From contig JAAFGY010000010.1 of the NCBI GenBank assembly GCA_010365135.1, forward strand, positions 1 through 43,443: a stretch of DNA of 43,443 nucleotides, given 5' to 3'. A program made the translations under genes and the position numbers. Every line of letters begins with the position of its first letter. The first letter of the stretch is position 1. Under the pieces are notes generated by a model. The model saw only the letters and a list, made by a program, of their open reading frames with translations, was not told where the DNA came from and did no database searches. The DNA is from Flavobacterium sp. GTDB taxonomy: Bacteria; Bacteroidota; Bacteroidia; Flavobacteriales; Flavobacteriaceae. Positions 1 to 9,187 of the stretch are shown piece after piece.

Positions 1-1596
1 GAATATTATAATACAAATTTAGAGTTGATAAAGGATTTTGAATTTGTATTAAAACATCCTATTTCACAAAAAAATAGTATTGTTTTGGGACTTTTTTATT
101 CAGAAAATGAAGTTCAAATTGTAGAAATTTTTTATAATATAAAAGAAAAAGCATTTGTTTGTCAGACCAATATAATTTCGGAAGAATTTAAAACTTCAAA
201 GAAAGAGTTATTTCGATTTACCAGAGATGAAATGCGAAAATATGGCTCCTTTTCATTAGACTATCTATTTTTCAAGCGAAACAATGAAATTTGGTCTTTC
301 AATAACTCTGGGGACATTTCGTCAGAAAGTGATTATTCAAAAAATGCATCGTTAGATAAAATTTTGCCTTTCAATAACTATGAGAACATTTCGTCAGAAA
401 GTGATTATTCAAAAAATGCATCGTTAGATAAAATTTTGCCTTCCAATAATTCTATAAATAATGCAGTTTATGAAAATAAAATTCCCAAAAATGATTTAGT
501 CAGGTCGTGGGAGAATAGATATAAAAACAATGGAAGTGGTTCGGATATTAAAATGGTTGTAAATGAGGATAAAACTGCATTTGCAATCGCAATTGATTTT
601 AACAGCCAAAAATCAGAACTCCTTAAGGCATATTTGTTTGATAATAGAGGTGCTAAAAAAATAGAATCAATATTTGAAAGAGAAGTCAAGGATAAAAACT
701 ATTTTTTTCAAAACATACAAGTTTCAGAAGATGGAAACTCCTTGTATTTATTAGGGAAATCATATGCTGACATTCAAAATTCAAAAACACTAGGAGGAAA
801 ATACCAATTTGAGTTAACAAAATTCACTGGCAATTCACAAAAATCACAATATATTGATCCTAAAGAACATTTTATTACGAAGCTAAAAACCGTCTATCAT
901 AAAGATGAAATTATTTGTTTAGGCTTTTATTCAGACATAAATGATTATCAATATACAGGGATTAGTTATTTTAAAATCGATCCAAATTCACTTGTATTAC
1001 TAAATGAAAATCACACTCCATTTACAGAACAATTTATTATAGATAAATATGGAAAACTTAAAGAAAAGAATTTAATTGATTTAGCATTTAGAAATGTATT
1101 TTTTACAAAAACTAACGAACTAATTCTTACCGCAGAAGAAGAAAGTATATTTGAAATAGAGCATACAGGTGTCAGTCTAACTGGTAATGATATAAATTAT
1201 TCATTTGAAGATATTATTACTGCAAAGTTAGACTCAGAGGGTAAGTTGCTTTGGATAAGAAATATTAATAAAAAACAACATACATTTGACGATCCTTCAT
1301 TTATTTCCTATACATCTGCTTTCATAAATAATGAAACTTATTTTTTTATAAATGCTAACGAAAAAATAAAGAAATTAAGCAATGACCGTATTGAATTTGG
1401 AGACGCTAGCAAAAGCAATTTAAATTTAAATATCATTCGCATGAATCAAAATGGAGAGTTTGATTTTCAAAAAATTCTTGACAGCGAGGAAAATGAAGTT
1501 CCATTTATGGTTGCGAAAGGTAAATTGATAGATGATTCCGTATTGTTTTTAGGCAGAAAAGGCTCAAAAAAACAACTATTAAAAGTTAGTTTATAA
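1..1596 (+). CDS. Hypothetical protein, 5'-truncated by window edge; C-terminal part resembles a beta-propeller-type repeat protein
   Basis: Frame open to base 1 (EYYNTNLELIKDFEF...); track ORF starts at TTG 25; 'ITAKLDSEGKLLWIRNI' style segments. Confidence 0.6.
   Translation, partial: EYYNTNLELIKDFEFVLKHPISQKNSIVLGLFYSENEVQIVEIFYNIKEKAFVCQTNIISEEFKTSKKELFRFTRDEMRKYGSFSLDYLFFKRNNEIWSFNNSGDISSESDYSKNASLDKILPFNNYENISSESDYSKNASLDKILPSNNSINNAVYENKIPKNDLVRSWENRYKNNGSGSDIKMVVNEDKTAFAIAIDFNSQKSELLKAYLFDNRGAKKIESIFEREVKDKNYFFQNIQVSEDGNSLYLLGKSYADIQNSKTLGGKYQFELTKFTGNSQKSQYIDPKEHFITKLKTVYHKDEIICLGFYSDINDYQYTGISYFKIDPNSLVLLNENHTPFTEQFIIDKYGKLKEKNLIDLAFRNVFFTKTNELILTAEEESIFEIEHTGVSLTGNDINYSFEDIITAKLDSEGKLLWIRNINKKQHTFDDPSFISYTSAFINNETYFFINANEKIKKLSNDRIEFGDASKSNLNLNIIRMNQNGEFDFQKILDSEENEVPFMVAKGKLIDDSVLFLGRKGSKKQLLKVSL
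297..451 (+). repeat. 72-bp in-frame tandem duplication (units 297-368 and 369-440, partial third from 441)
   Basis: Peptide FNN..ISSESDYSKNASLDKILP repeated; about 69/72 nt identical by eye. Confidence 0.9.
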
Positions 1597-1602
1597 TTAT
1601 TA

Positions 1603-1610
1603 TACTTTTG
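1603..1610 (+). promoter_or_regulatory. Bacteroidota -7 element TACTTTTG
   Basis: Matches TAnnTTTG, 33 nt upstream of ATG 1644. Confidence 0.5.
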
Positions 1611-1643
1611 CAACCCTTTTAAATAACTCAAAAAATAAAACTT

Positions 1644-2042
1644 ATGTCCTTCCAACCTATATTTGCCGAATTCTGGGAAAAAGTAAAAGAAAGCATCGAG
1701 AATAAAACCTACGCCAAATTGACTTTGGCAAAAACCATTGGCGACACCGAATTGAAAAATATTTATGTGCGTCCCGTTTTATTGGAAAATGATGTGTTCA
1801 GCTTATCGGTTACGGCACGTTACAAAACCGAAGAAATAGAAAGTTTCCATTCACTAGAAGAAGCTTTTTTTGTTTTGGCTCCGTATATGAACAATCCGTT
1901 TTTGACGGCATTATTATTCACCACAGAGAATGATATTACTTTTAAACTCAACAAAAAACGTGTGGGAAGTATCATCGAACAAGCACCGACTTTCAAGAAT
2001 GCTTCGGATGTAATTTTAGAAATGAAGGAAAAGGGAATTTAA
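1644..2042 (+). CDS. Conserved hypothetical protein, 132 aa
   Basis: Intact ORF with upstream -7 element. Confidence 0.6.
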   Translation: MSFQPIFAEFWEKVKESIENKTYAKLTLAKTIGDTELKNIYVRPVLLENDVFSLSVTARYKTEEIESFHSLEEAFFVLAPYMNNPFLTALLFTTENDITFKLNKKRVGSIIEQAPTFKNASDVILEMKEKGI

Positions 2043-2053
2043 TTTTAGTGGTC

Positions 2054-2141
2054 AGTGGTCAGGTTTTTAGTGGTCGGTATGTTTAAATAAATAAAAATTA
2101 GTGATCCGTTTTGGACTGAACACTAAAAAAACTGAACACTG
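2054..2141. repeat. Imperfect inverted repeat (cagtggtcaggtttttagtggtc / ctgaacactaaaaaaactgaacactg)
   Basis: Arms approximately reverse complementary, in a convergent intergenic space. Confidence 0.5.
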
Positions 2142-2145
2142 CAAA

Positions 2146-2799
2146 CTACTTCTCCCCGTCCCATTCTGCATAAAACTGCGAAAGGAATGTCATCATAAAC
2201 TGGTGTCTTCCTTGAGCGATTTGCTTGCCAGTTTTCGTGTTCATTTTATCTTTTAAAAGCAAGAGTTTTTCATAGAAATGATTGAGCGTTGGCGCTTCGC
2301 TATTTTTGTATTCTTCCTTACTCATTCGGAGTTTTGGAGCAATTTTTGGATTGTATAAAGGCCTGTTTTTAAAACCACCATAATTGAACATTCGAGCAAT
2401 CCCTATGGCGCCAATAGCATCTAATCGGTCTGCGTCCTGAACAATATTCAATTCGATAGAAATGAATAGCTTTTCTGTATTTCCACCTTTAAAAGAGATG
2501 TTCTCGATGATATTAATGATGTGTTGAATTGTGGCTTCGTCAACATTTTCACTTTCCAGAAATTCTCGGGCGATTTTTGGCCCAATAGTTTCGTCTCCAT
2601 TATGAAATTTACTATCAGCAATATCGTGAAGCAAAGCTCCTAATTTGACAACCGTATTATCACAAACTTCGCCATCGGCAATTTGCAAGGCGTTTTTATA
2701 AACTCTTTCAATGTGAAACCAATCGTGTCCTCCTTCGGCATTTTCGAGCTTTGCCTTGACAAAAAGTATGGTTTTATTGACTATTTCTGAATAATTCAT
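2146..2799 (-). CDS. HD domain-containing phosphohydrolase
   Basis: Motifs GGHDWFHIERV, LLHDIADSKF, IVQDADRLDAIGAIGIAR. Confidence 0.85.
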   Translation of the reverse strand: MNYSEIVNKTILFVKAKLENAEGGHDWFHIERVYKNALQIADGEVCDNTVVKLGALLHDIADSKFHNGDETIGPKIAREFLESENVDEATIQHIINIIENISFKGGNTEKLFISIELNIVQDADRLDAIGAIGIARMFNYGGFKNRPLYNPKIAPKLRMSKEEYKNSEAPTLNHFYEKLLLLKDKMNTKTGKQIAQGRHQFMMTFLSQFYAEWDGEK

Positions 2800-2816
2800 A
2801 TTTGAAAGGTTTATAA

Positions 2817-2858
2817 AAAAAGCTGATTTTTAAAAATTAAATTCAAAAATCAGCTTTT
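2817..2858 (-). terminator. Rho-independent terminator of the downstream minus-strand desaturase gene
   Basis: AAAAGCTGATTTTT / AAAAATCAGCTTTT stem followed by T run on minus strand. Confidence 0.6.
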
Positions 2859-2945
2859 AATAATTTAAAAAAAATCAATTGCAATGGCAATTTCAATGGC
2901 AAAAATCAAAAATTATTAATTTCAAATCAACTTTTCATTCCAACC

Positions 2946-3031
2946 AATCTAAAATCTGCATTCTAAAATCTGCATTCTGCATTCTGAAATCTGAAATCTG
3001 CCTTCTGCCTTCTGCCTTCTGAAATCTACAA
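2946..3031. repeat. Simple degenerate tandem repeat (aaatctgcattct / aaatctgaaatctg / ccttctg)
   Basis: Many 7-mer (NNNtctg) iterations; related tracts at about 29069-29143 and 42560-42606. Confidence 0.8.
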
Positions 3032-4012
3032 TCTCGCAGGTTCTACCCATTTAAATTGAAACGACTCTTGTGGAATCACCAATCTTTCTGAAATTCTAGC
3101 CATTCTAGCCGGCAATTTCATTAGAAAATCTCTTGCTTTTTCGGCTTCATCAGTCAAACCTGAAATTTTATCGATTTGCCATTTTTCGATTAATTTTTGC
3201 AAAATATCTACATAATCACTTGCCGTATAAACACCAATTCGCTGTGCAGAATCCGAAAAATGTTCGAAAGCCGAACTGATTTTTTGTCCTGATTCTCTCA
3301 AGAAATGCGCTGGCATCACGATTTTGGCTTTCATCATATATTGAAACGCAAGCATCATTTCGCTTGGATCAATTTTGAAAATCTGATTTACAAATTCGCT
3401 GTAAGCAAGATGATGACGCATTTCGTCGCCGGCAACCATTTTACACATTTTGGCTAATTTGGTGTCGCCATAATTTTTGGCCAATTGTGAAACTCGGTTG
3501 TGCGAAACATAAGTCGCTAATTCCTGAAAACTAGTGTACACAAAGTTTTTATAAGGATCTCTTCCAGTTCCTATGTCGAATCCGTCGTTTATCAAATGTT
3601 GTGTAGTCATTTCAATTTCACGCATATTCACACGACCTGACAAATAAAGGTATTTGTTCAATAAATCTCCGTGTCGATTCTCTTCTCCTGTCCATTGGCG
3701 AACCCATTGAGCCCACCCATTTCTTTCTAGATTATCAACGCCTTCCACTTCCATCAACCAATTTTCATAAGTGGGCAAAGCTTCCTCGGTGATCATATCG
3801 CCTACCATTGCAACCCAAAAATCGTACGGCAAATCTTTGGAGATTTCTCTCAATTCTTTTACTTCTTCTAGAAAAGTATCACTTTCGGTATTCGGCAAAA
3901 AATCAGACGGTTGCCAAATTTTTTCCACCGGAATCAAATATTGGTCAACATAATTGCTGACGTTTTTTTCCAGAAGTTGCATTACTTCTAATCGTATGTT
4001 TGTAAGAGACAT
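3026..4012 (-). CDS. Acyl-ACP desaturase (ferritin-like di-iron)
   Basis: EENRHGDLLNKYLYLSGRV and DEMRHHLAYSEFV di-iron motifs. Confidence 0.93.
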   Translation of the reverse strand: MSLTNIRLEVMQLLEKNVSNYVDQYLIPVEKIWQPSDFLPNTESDTFLEEVKELREISKDLPYDFWVAMVGDMITEEALPTYENWLMEVEGVDNLERNGWAQWVRQWTGEENRHGDLLNKYLYLSGRVNMREIEMTTQHLINDGFDIGTGRDPYKNFVYTSFQELATYVSHNRVSQLAKNYGDTKLAKMCKMVAGDEMRHHLAYSEFVNQIFKIDPSEMMLAFQYMMKAKIVMPAHFLRESGQKISSAFEHFSDSAQRIGVYTASDYVDILQKLIEKWQIDKISGLTDEAEKARDFLMKLPARMARISERLVIPQESFQFKWVEPARL

Positions 4013-4080
4013 ATATTTTTTGATTTATTTAGTTTACGATTTGGGATTTCTCCCAAAGAACATGCAAAGTTAGCACATTT

Positions 4081-4815
4081 TTAAAGTTTTATTCCCTGAA
4101 TAATAGCATTTTCTGTTTTTTCCATTATTTCAACAAATGGATAATCCTTAACTGCCAATGCCTCGTGAATGGTAAAAATAATGTGATTTCCTAAACCATA
4201 AGGAAAAATTCCGTAGCGAAAGAACTTCCAAGAATTATTAATGGAAATCGGTACCACGTAGGCTGAAGGCGCATATTTACACAATATTTTCAATCCGCTT
4301 TGCGCAAATTCTTTAGGTTTTCCCGTTTTAGTTCTGGTTCCTTCGGGAAAAATAACAGCGGATCGTTTGTTTTTTTCTATATATTCTGCCATTCCTTTGA
4401 TAGCTGGAATAGCTTGTTTTGGATCTTTTCTATCAATAAGTACCGAACCTCCGTGACTTAAATTGTAAGAAACGCTTGGGATTCCTTTCCCTAATTCGAC
4501 TTTGCTGACAAATTTTGGATGAAATTTTCGCAAAAACCAAATCATTCCTATTATATCGTACATCCCTTGATGATTGGCGACAAAAATGATGGGAACACCT
4601 GTTGGAATACCTTCTCTTCCTTCGATTTTAAAATTATTAAACAAAACGTGTCCAATTCTTAATAACAAAAAGTTCATATAATCTACACTTTTTTTATGGG
4701 CTTGGTAGCCAAAAACATTGAAGCAAATCCACTGAATAGGATGAAAAATTATCAATGTCAATAAAAATAATAGAATTGCAATAAAGGATATTGGATAGGA
4801 TATGATTTTTTGCAT
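4081..4815 (-). CDS. 1-acyl-sn-glycerol-3-phosphate acyltransferase (PlsC family)
   Basis: NHQGMYD and FPEGTRTKTG motifs. Confidence 0.9.
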   Translation of the reverse strand: MQKIISYPISFIAILLFLLTLIIFHPIQWICFNVFGYQAHKKSVDYMNFLLLRIGHVLFNNFKIEGREGIPTGVPIIFVANHQGMYDIIGMIWFLRKFHPKFVSKVELGKGIPSVSYNLSHGGSVLIDRKDPKQAIPAIKGMAEYIEKNKRSAVIFPEGTRTKTGKPKEFAQSGLKILCKYAPSAYVVPISINNSWKFFRYGIFPYGLGNHIIFTIHEALAVKDYPFVEIMEKTENAIIQGIKL

Positions 4816-4860
4816 TAGTTGCTTTTTTTGGCAAAAATAAGAAATATATTTTGGTTAATA

Positions 4861-4949
4861 AACCCAACGGTTGAAACCGTTGGCTATGGTATTTTAATTG
4901 TTGTATTTTTTTTGTATTTCAACTATCGCCCACGGTTTCAACCCTGGGA
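4861..4949. repeat. REP-like inverted repeat between tandem plsC paralogs
   Basis: cccaacggttgaaaccgttggctatggt versus reverse complement of actatcgcccacggtttcaaccctggg. Confidence 0.75.
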
Positions 4950-4979
4950 AAGGAAAATGGTTCTTGGTTGAGCTAAAAA

Positions 4980-5714
4980 TTAGACTTTTATTCCTTCAAC
5001 AATGGCGTTTTTTGTTTTTTGCATGATCTCATCGAAGGTGTAATCGCTGACTTTTAATGGTTTGTGAACCGTGAAAAAAAGATGGTGACCCACACTTAAA
5101 GGGAAGTAACCGTATTGATAAACTTTCCAAGAATTATTAATAGTTATTGGAACAATATAAGCTGAAGGCGCATATTTGCATAAAATTTTCAATCCGCCAT
5201 CGGCAAATTCGTTTGGAATTCCGGTTTTACTTCTTGTTCCTTCAGGGAAAATTACCGCTGAACGCCTTTCTTTTTCGATATATTCTGCCAGAGATTTTAT
5301 TTTTGGAATAGCTTGCTTGGGATTATTGCGATCAATAAGCACATATTTGCTGTGACGCAAATTATAAGAAATAGCAGGAATGCCTTTTCCCAATTCTTTT
5401 TTGGTCACAAAAGCAACATAAAATTTTCGCAAATACCAGATAATTCCACCCGTGTCCAACAAACTTTGATGATTGGAAACGAAAATAATCGGAACATTTT
5501 TCGGAATCAATTCCCTGTTTTCAAAAGTATATCGAATGCCTAAAATATGAGTGCATTTCAAAGTAAAATAAGCCACATAATCGAAGGAAACTTTCAATCC
5601 TTCATCCTTAAAAACCTTATAAGCAACCCACTGAATGGGATGAATAGTACACAAAACCACTAAATAAGCAAAATAATACAGTAGCGTTATTGGGTATAAT
5701 AAAATTTTCTTCAT
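4980..5714 (-). CDS. 1-acyl-sn-glycerol-3-phosphate acyltransferase (PlsC family), tandem paralog
   Basis: NHQSLLD and FPEGTRSKTG; strong similarity to 4081-4815 product. Confidence 0.9.
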   Translation of the reverse strand: MKKILLYPITLLYYFAYLVVLCTIHPIQWVAYKVFKDEGLKVSFDYVAYFTLKCTHILGIRYTFENRELIPKNVPIIFVSNHQSLLDTGGIIWYLRKFYVAFVTKKELGKGIPAISYNLRHSKYVLIDRNNPKQAIPKIKSLAEYIEKERRSAVIFPEGTRSKTGIPNEFADGGLKILCKYAPSAYIVPITINNSWKVYQYGYFPLSVGHHLFFTVHKPLKVSDYTFDEIMQKTKNAIVEGIKV

Positions 5715-5802
5715 CCGATTTTAAATTAGTCACACAAAAGTAATAAATAAATGTAGCGTTCGATTTTAATGCCGAACAATTATGCTGTTTAGGGTTTAAT
5801 CG

Positions 5803-5810
5803 TACCTTTG
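5803..5810 (+). promoter_or_regulatory. Bacteroidota -7 element TACCTTTG upstream of rnpA
   Basis: Matches TAnnTTTG, 23 nt before ATG. Confidence 0.5.
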
Positions 5811-5833
5811 TCTCCTAAATTTTCTATTATTTA

Positions 5834-6226
5834 ATGAAATTCACTTATCCAAAAAACGAAAAGCTTAAAAGTAAAATCACGATAGATTTGCTTTTTTCCA
5901 AAGGCAAGTCTGTGTCCAAATATCCTTTGAGACTGGTTTTTGTGGAAAGTGATTATGGCCTTCCCGAAGATTCAGACCAAATGCTAAAAATGGGCGTTTC
6001 AGTTTCTAAAAAATATTTCAAACACGCAGTGGATCGCAATTATTTCAAGCGAGTACTTCGCGAAACCTATCGATTGAACAAACACATTTTGATTGATAAT
6101 TTGGACAAAAAATATGCAATGATGTTTTTTTACCAAACTAAAGAGCGATTGACTTATGAAGAAATCAATACTAAAACCATTCATCTGTTTGAAAAGTTTG
6201 TGCAACAGCTGAAAAATGAGGAATAG
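5834..6226 (+). CDS. rnpA: Ribonuclease P protein component
   Basis: KLKSKITIDLLFSKGKSV...GVSVSKKYFKHAVDRNYFKRVLRETYR. Confidence 0.93.
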   Translation: MKFTYPKNEKLKSKITIDLLFSKGKSVSKYPLRLVFVESDYGLPEDSDQMLKMGVSVSKKYFKHAVDRNYFKRVLRETYRLNKHILIDNLDKKYAMMFFYQTKERLTYEEINTKTIHLFEKFVQQLKNEE

Positions 6227-6301
6227 CATCCTTGTTTTTTACTTAAATCTTATTGCATAATATTTCCTATTTTAGTACTCTAAAATTTATCCAAAGAAAT
6301 C

Positions 6302-7939
6302 ATGACTTCTCCTTTCAAAAAAAAATACATTATTCCAGTTGTAGCTTCAGCACTTTTATTCGTTGGTGTGAGTTTCAAAGACGATTTTTTTGAAATTGCC
6401 AAGCAAATAGAAATATTCACTACGCTTTTTAAAGAACTGAACAAGAATTATGTTGACGAAACCAATCCAGGCGATTTAATGGACAAAGCTATTAAGGGAA
6501 TGTTGGTCAGTTTGGATCCGTACACCGTATATTTTAATGAGCAGGACGTTCTAAAATTTAAAATAAACAACACCGGCGAATATACCGGAATTGGTGCAAC
6601 AGTGACGCGAAAAGAAGACAGATTAATCATTCGCGAACCGTATAAAAACTTCCCCGCTGACAAAGCTGGACTTAAAGCTGGTGACGAAATAATTCAAATT
6701 GGCGACATTTTATTATCTGATTTTAAGGATGATGCTTCTCAACTTTTTAGAGGTGCCAAAAACACCAAAATTGATATCAAATACATTCGACAAGGAAAAA
6801 CAAATGCAACCCAAATCATTCTTGACGAAGTTGCTATAAAATCGGTGCCGTTTTTTGGAAAAATAGACGATAAAACGGGTTACATCGTTTTATCTCGCTT
6901 CAATCAAAAAGCGTCGCTTGAAACCAAAGAAGCTTTGGAGCAATTAAAAAGAGAAGGCGTTGAAAGAATTATTTTGGATTTAAGAGGAAATCCTGGCGGA
7001 CTTTTGAACGAAGCTGTCAATATTTGCAATTTATTTGTGCCAAAAGACGAAATAATTGTAACCACAAAATCCCGAATTGAAAAACACAACAACACCTATA
7101 AAACATCACGAGAACCTATTGATACAGCGATTCCTTTAGCAATTCTAGTCAATGGAATGAGTGCGTCGGCATCAGAAATTGTGGCTGGAGCGTTGCAGGA
7201 TTTAGATCGTGCCGTAATCATTGGCAGCCGAAGTTATGGAAAAGGTTTGGTACAAAGACCCGTGGATTTGACTTATGGAACACAGCTGAAAGTCACAATT
7301 TCTCGCTATTACACCCCTTCCGGAAGATGCATTCAAGCTTTGGATTATGCCCACAAAGACAAAAATGGAGTCGCTATAAAAACTGAAGCTAAGAATTATA
7401 ATGCTTTCAAAACCCGCAAAGGAAGAACGGTTTATGATGGGGGAGGCATTCAACCCGATATCGAATTAGAGGAAACAAAGTGGAGTTCAATAACTCAAGC
7501 GTTGCAAAAAAACGATGGAATATTTAATTATGCAACCGTCTATTATTACAAAAATCCAAATTTAGGCAATCAAATTCCAACGTTTACCGATGCTGATTTC
7601 CAAGATTTTAAACAGTATTTAAAAACTCAAAAATTCTCTTTTGATACTGAAACGGAACTTGCTTTGAAAAACACTTTGGCTGTGGCCAAAAAAGAGAAAA
7701 TAGATGAAAGCATTAATCTTGAATACCAACAATTATTGAATGTGCTTCAAAAAAGTGAGGAAAATTTATTGGACAAAAATAAAGCGGAAATCAAAAATTT
7801 AATTGTGGATGAAATCATCAAACGTTACCAATATCAGGACGGATTGTATCAATATTACCTGAAAAACAACTCTGAAATCAAGAAAGCAACCAGCGTTTTG
7901 AACAACAATACCGAATATAAAACCATTTTAAAAATGTGA
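6302..7939 (+). CDS. S41 family C-terminal processing peptidase with PDZ domain
   Basis: GIGATV PDZ; DLRGNPGGLL; VNGMSASASEIVAGALQD catalytic Ser; SYGKGLVQ. Confidence 0.95.
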   Translation: MTSPFKKKYIIPVVASALLFVGVSFKDDFFEIAKQIEIFTTLFKELNKNYVDETNPGDLMDKAIKGMLVSLDPYTVYFNEQDVLKFKINNTGEYTGIGATVTRKEDRLIIREPYKNFPADKAGLKAGDEIIQIGDILLSDFKDDASQLFRGAKNTKIDIKYIRQGKTNATQIILDEVAIKSVPFFGKIDDKTGYIVLSRFNQKASLETKEALEQLKREGVERIILDLRGNPGGLLNEAVNICNLFVPKDEIIVTTKSRIEKHNNTYKTSREPIDTAIPLAILVNGMSASASEIVAGALQDLDRAVIIGSRSYGKGLVQRPVDLTYGTQLKVTISRYYTPSGRCIQALDYAHKDKNGVAIKTEAKNYNAFKTRKGRTVYDGGGIQPDIELEETKWSSITQALQKNDGIFNYATVYYYKNPNLGNQIPTFTDADFQDFKQYLKTQKFSFDTETELALKNTLAVAKKEKIDESINLEYQQLLNVLQKSEENLLDKNKAEIKNLIVDEIIKRYQYQDGLYQYYLKNNSEIKKATSVLNNNTEYKTILKM

Positions 7940-8730
7940 TGAAAAGAGGCTTAAAAATAGTATTTTTTTTATTTTTTGGCGCTCTAACAGCTCAAATAAA
8001 TACTGTTAAGTCTGTATATTTTGAATTGGATAAATTCTCTTTAAATCAAAAAGAAATTAATCAAATGGTTACGCTTTTGGATTCGGCTAATTTTTCGCGT
8101 TTTAAAGCTATTTATCTATACGGCTATTGTGATGACAGAGGAAGTTTAGAATATAACGATAAATTGTCGAAAAAAAGAGTTGCTTTTATCCAAAATTTAT
8201 TGCTTTCTAAAGGATATGCTCAAAATAAAATATTTATTTGTGAAGGCCGCGGAAAAGTAGTTTTGGATAAAGACACCGTCATAAACTTAAAAGAAGTACG
8301 GGACAAAAACAGACGTGTTGATTTAATTTTGGTTAAAAACGTTTTTTACACTTCCATTCCAGAGCACCCAAAAATTGGTGATAATATTGTTTTAGAGCGA
8401 GTTACATTTGAAATGGGTTCAAGCGAACTTTCGTTAAATGCCAAAAAGGAACTAGACCGAACTATTGTACTATTAAAAAAGCACAAGACGTTGCGTTTTG
8501 AGATTAAAGGTCACGTTTGCTGCACATCAAGAAAAAATACTGATGGTATTGATAAGGAAACCAATGAAAGAAATCTTTCAGAAAATAGGGCAAGAAATGT
8601 CTTTAATTATCTACGTTCTATGGGAATAAGTCCGTATCGAATGTCGTATAAAGGATATGGAAATCAATTTCCTCTGGGCAAAGGGGATGCTCAGGATCGA
8701 CGTGTAGAACTTTTTGTGACCAAATTATAA
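7936..8730 (+). CDS. OmpA family protein
   Basis: Two OmpA_C-like segments (LYGYCDDRGSLEYNDKLSKKRV; IKGHVC...NLSENRARNVFNYLRSMGI). Confidence 0.85.
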   Translation: MMKRGLKIVFFLFFGALTAQINTVKSVYFELDKFSLNQKEINQMVTLLDSANFSRFKAIYLYGYCDDRGSLEYNDKLSKKRVAFIQNLLLSKGYAQNKIFICEGRGKVVLDKDTVINLKEVRDKNRRVDLILVKNVFYTSIPEHPKIGDNIVLERVTFEMGSSELSLNAKKELDRTIVLLKKHKTLRFEIKGHVCCTSRKNTDGIDKETNERNLSENRARNVFNYLRSMGISPYRMSYKGYGNQFPLGKGDAQDRRVELFVTKL

Positions 8731-9177
8731 CGACTCCTTTTTCATCTCGATATGCGGAATATCGTCTTCGAGATACATTTCGCTGGTTTGCACAAAACCG
8801 TGGCTTTCGTAGAATTTTTTCAGATACAATTGAGCTCCAATAGTAATTTTAGTTTCGCCAAAATGAGTCTTAATTCCGGCAATGGCTTCTCGCATTAAGT
8901 CGTGACCCAATTTTTTATCACGAAAATTAGCATCGACCACCACTCTTCCAATGGAGGCGTTATCAAAAGAAATTCCGGTTTTAAAAAGTCGTGAATAGGC
9001 GACAATCTTGCCTTCGTATTCACCAAAAAGATGCAATGCAAGTTTGTCTTTTCCATCAGGATCGAGATAAACGCAGTTTTGTTCGACTACAAAAATGGCG
9101 CTTCTTAATCTCAAAATATCATAAAGTTCCTCAACCGTAAGTTTATCAAAAGGCTTTATGGTCCAGTGTATTTTCAT
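8725..9177 (-). CDS. GNAT family N-acetyltransferase (ElaA-like)
   Basis: RSAIFVVEQNCVYLDPDGKD...GRVVVDANFRDKKLGHDLM. Confidence 0.9.
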   Translation of the reverse strand: MKIHWTIKPFDKLTVEELYDILRLRSAIFVVEQNCVYLDPDGKDKLALHLFGEYEGKIVAYSRLFKTGISFDNASIGRVVVDANFRDKKLGHDLMREAIAGIKTHFGETKITIGAQLYLKKFYESHGFVQTSEMYLEDDIPHIEMKKESL

Positions 9178-9187
9178 CGATGTAATT

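Noticed and set aside
1610-1630. GCAACCCTTTT at 1610 as a third ECF-type promoter
   Set aside because: An extra C, and no TCTWA at the shared spacing; it directly follows a TAnnTTTG housekeeping motif.
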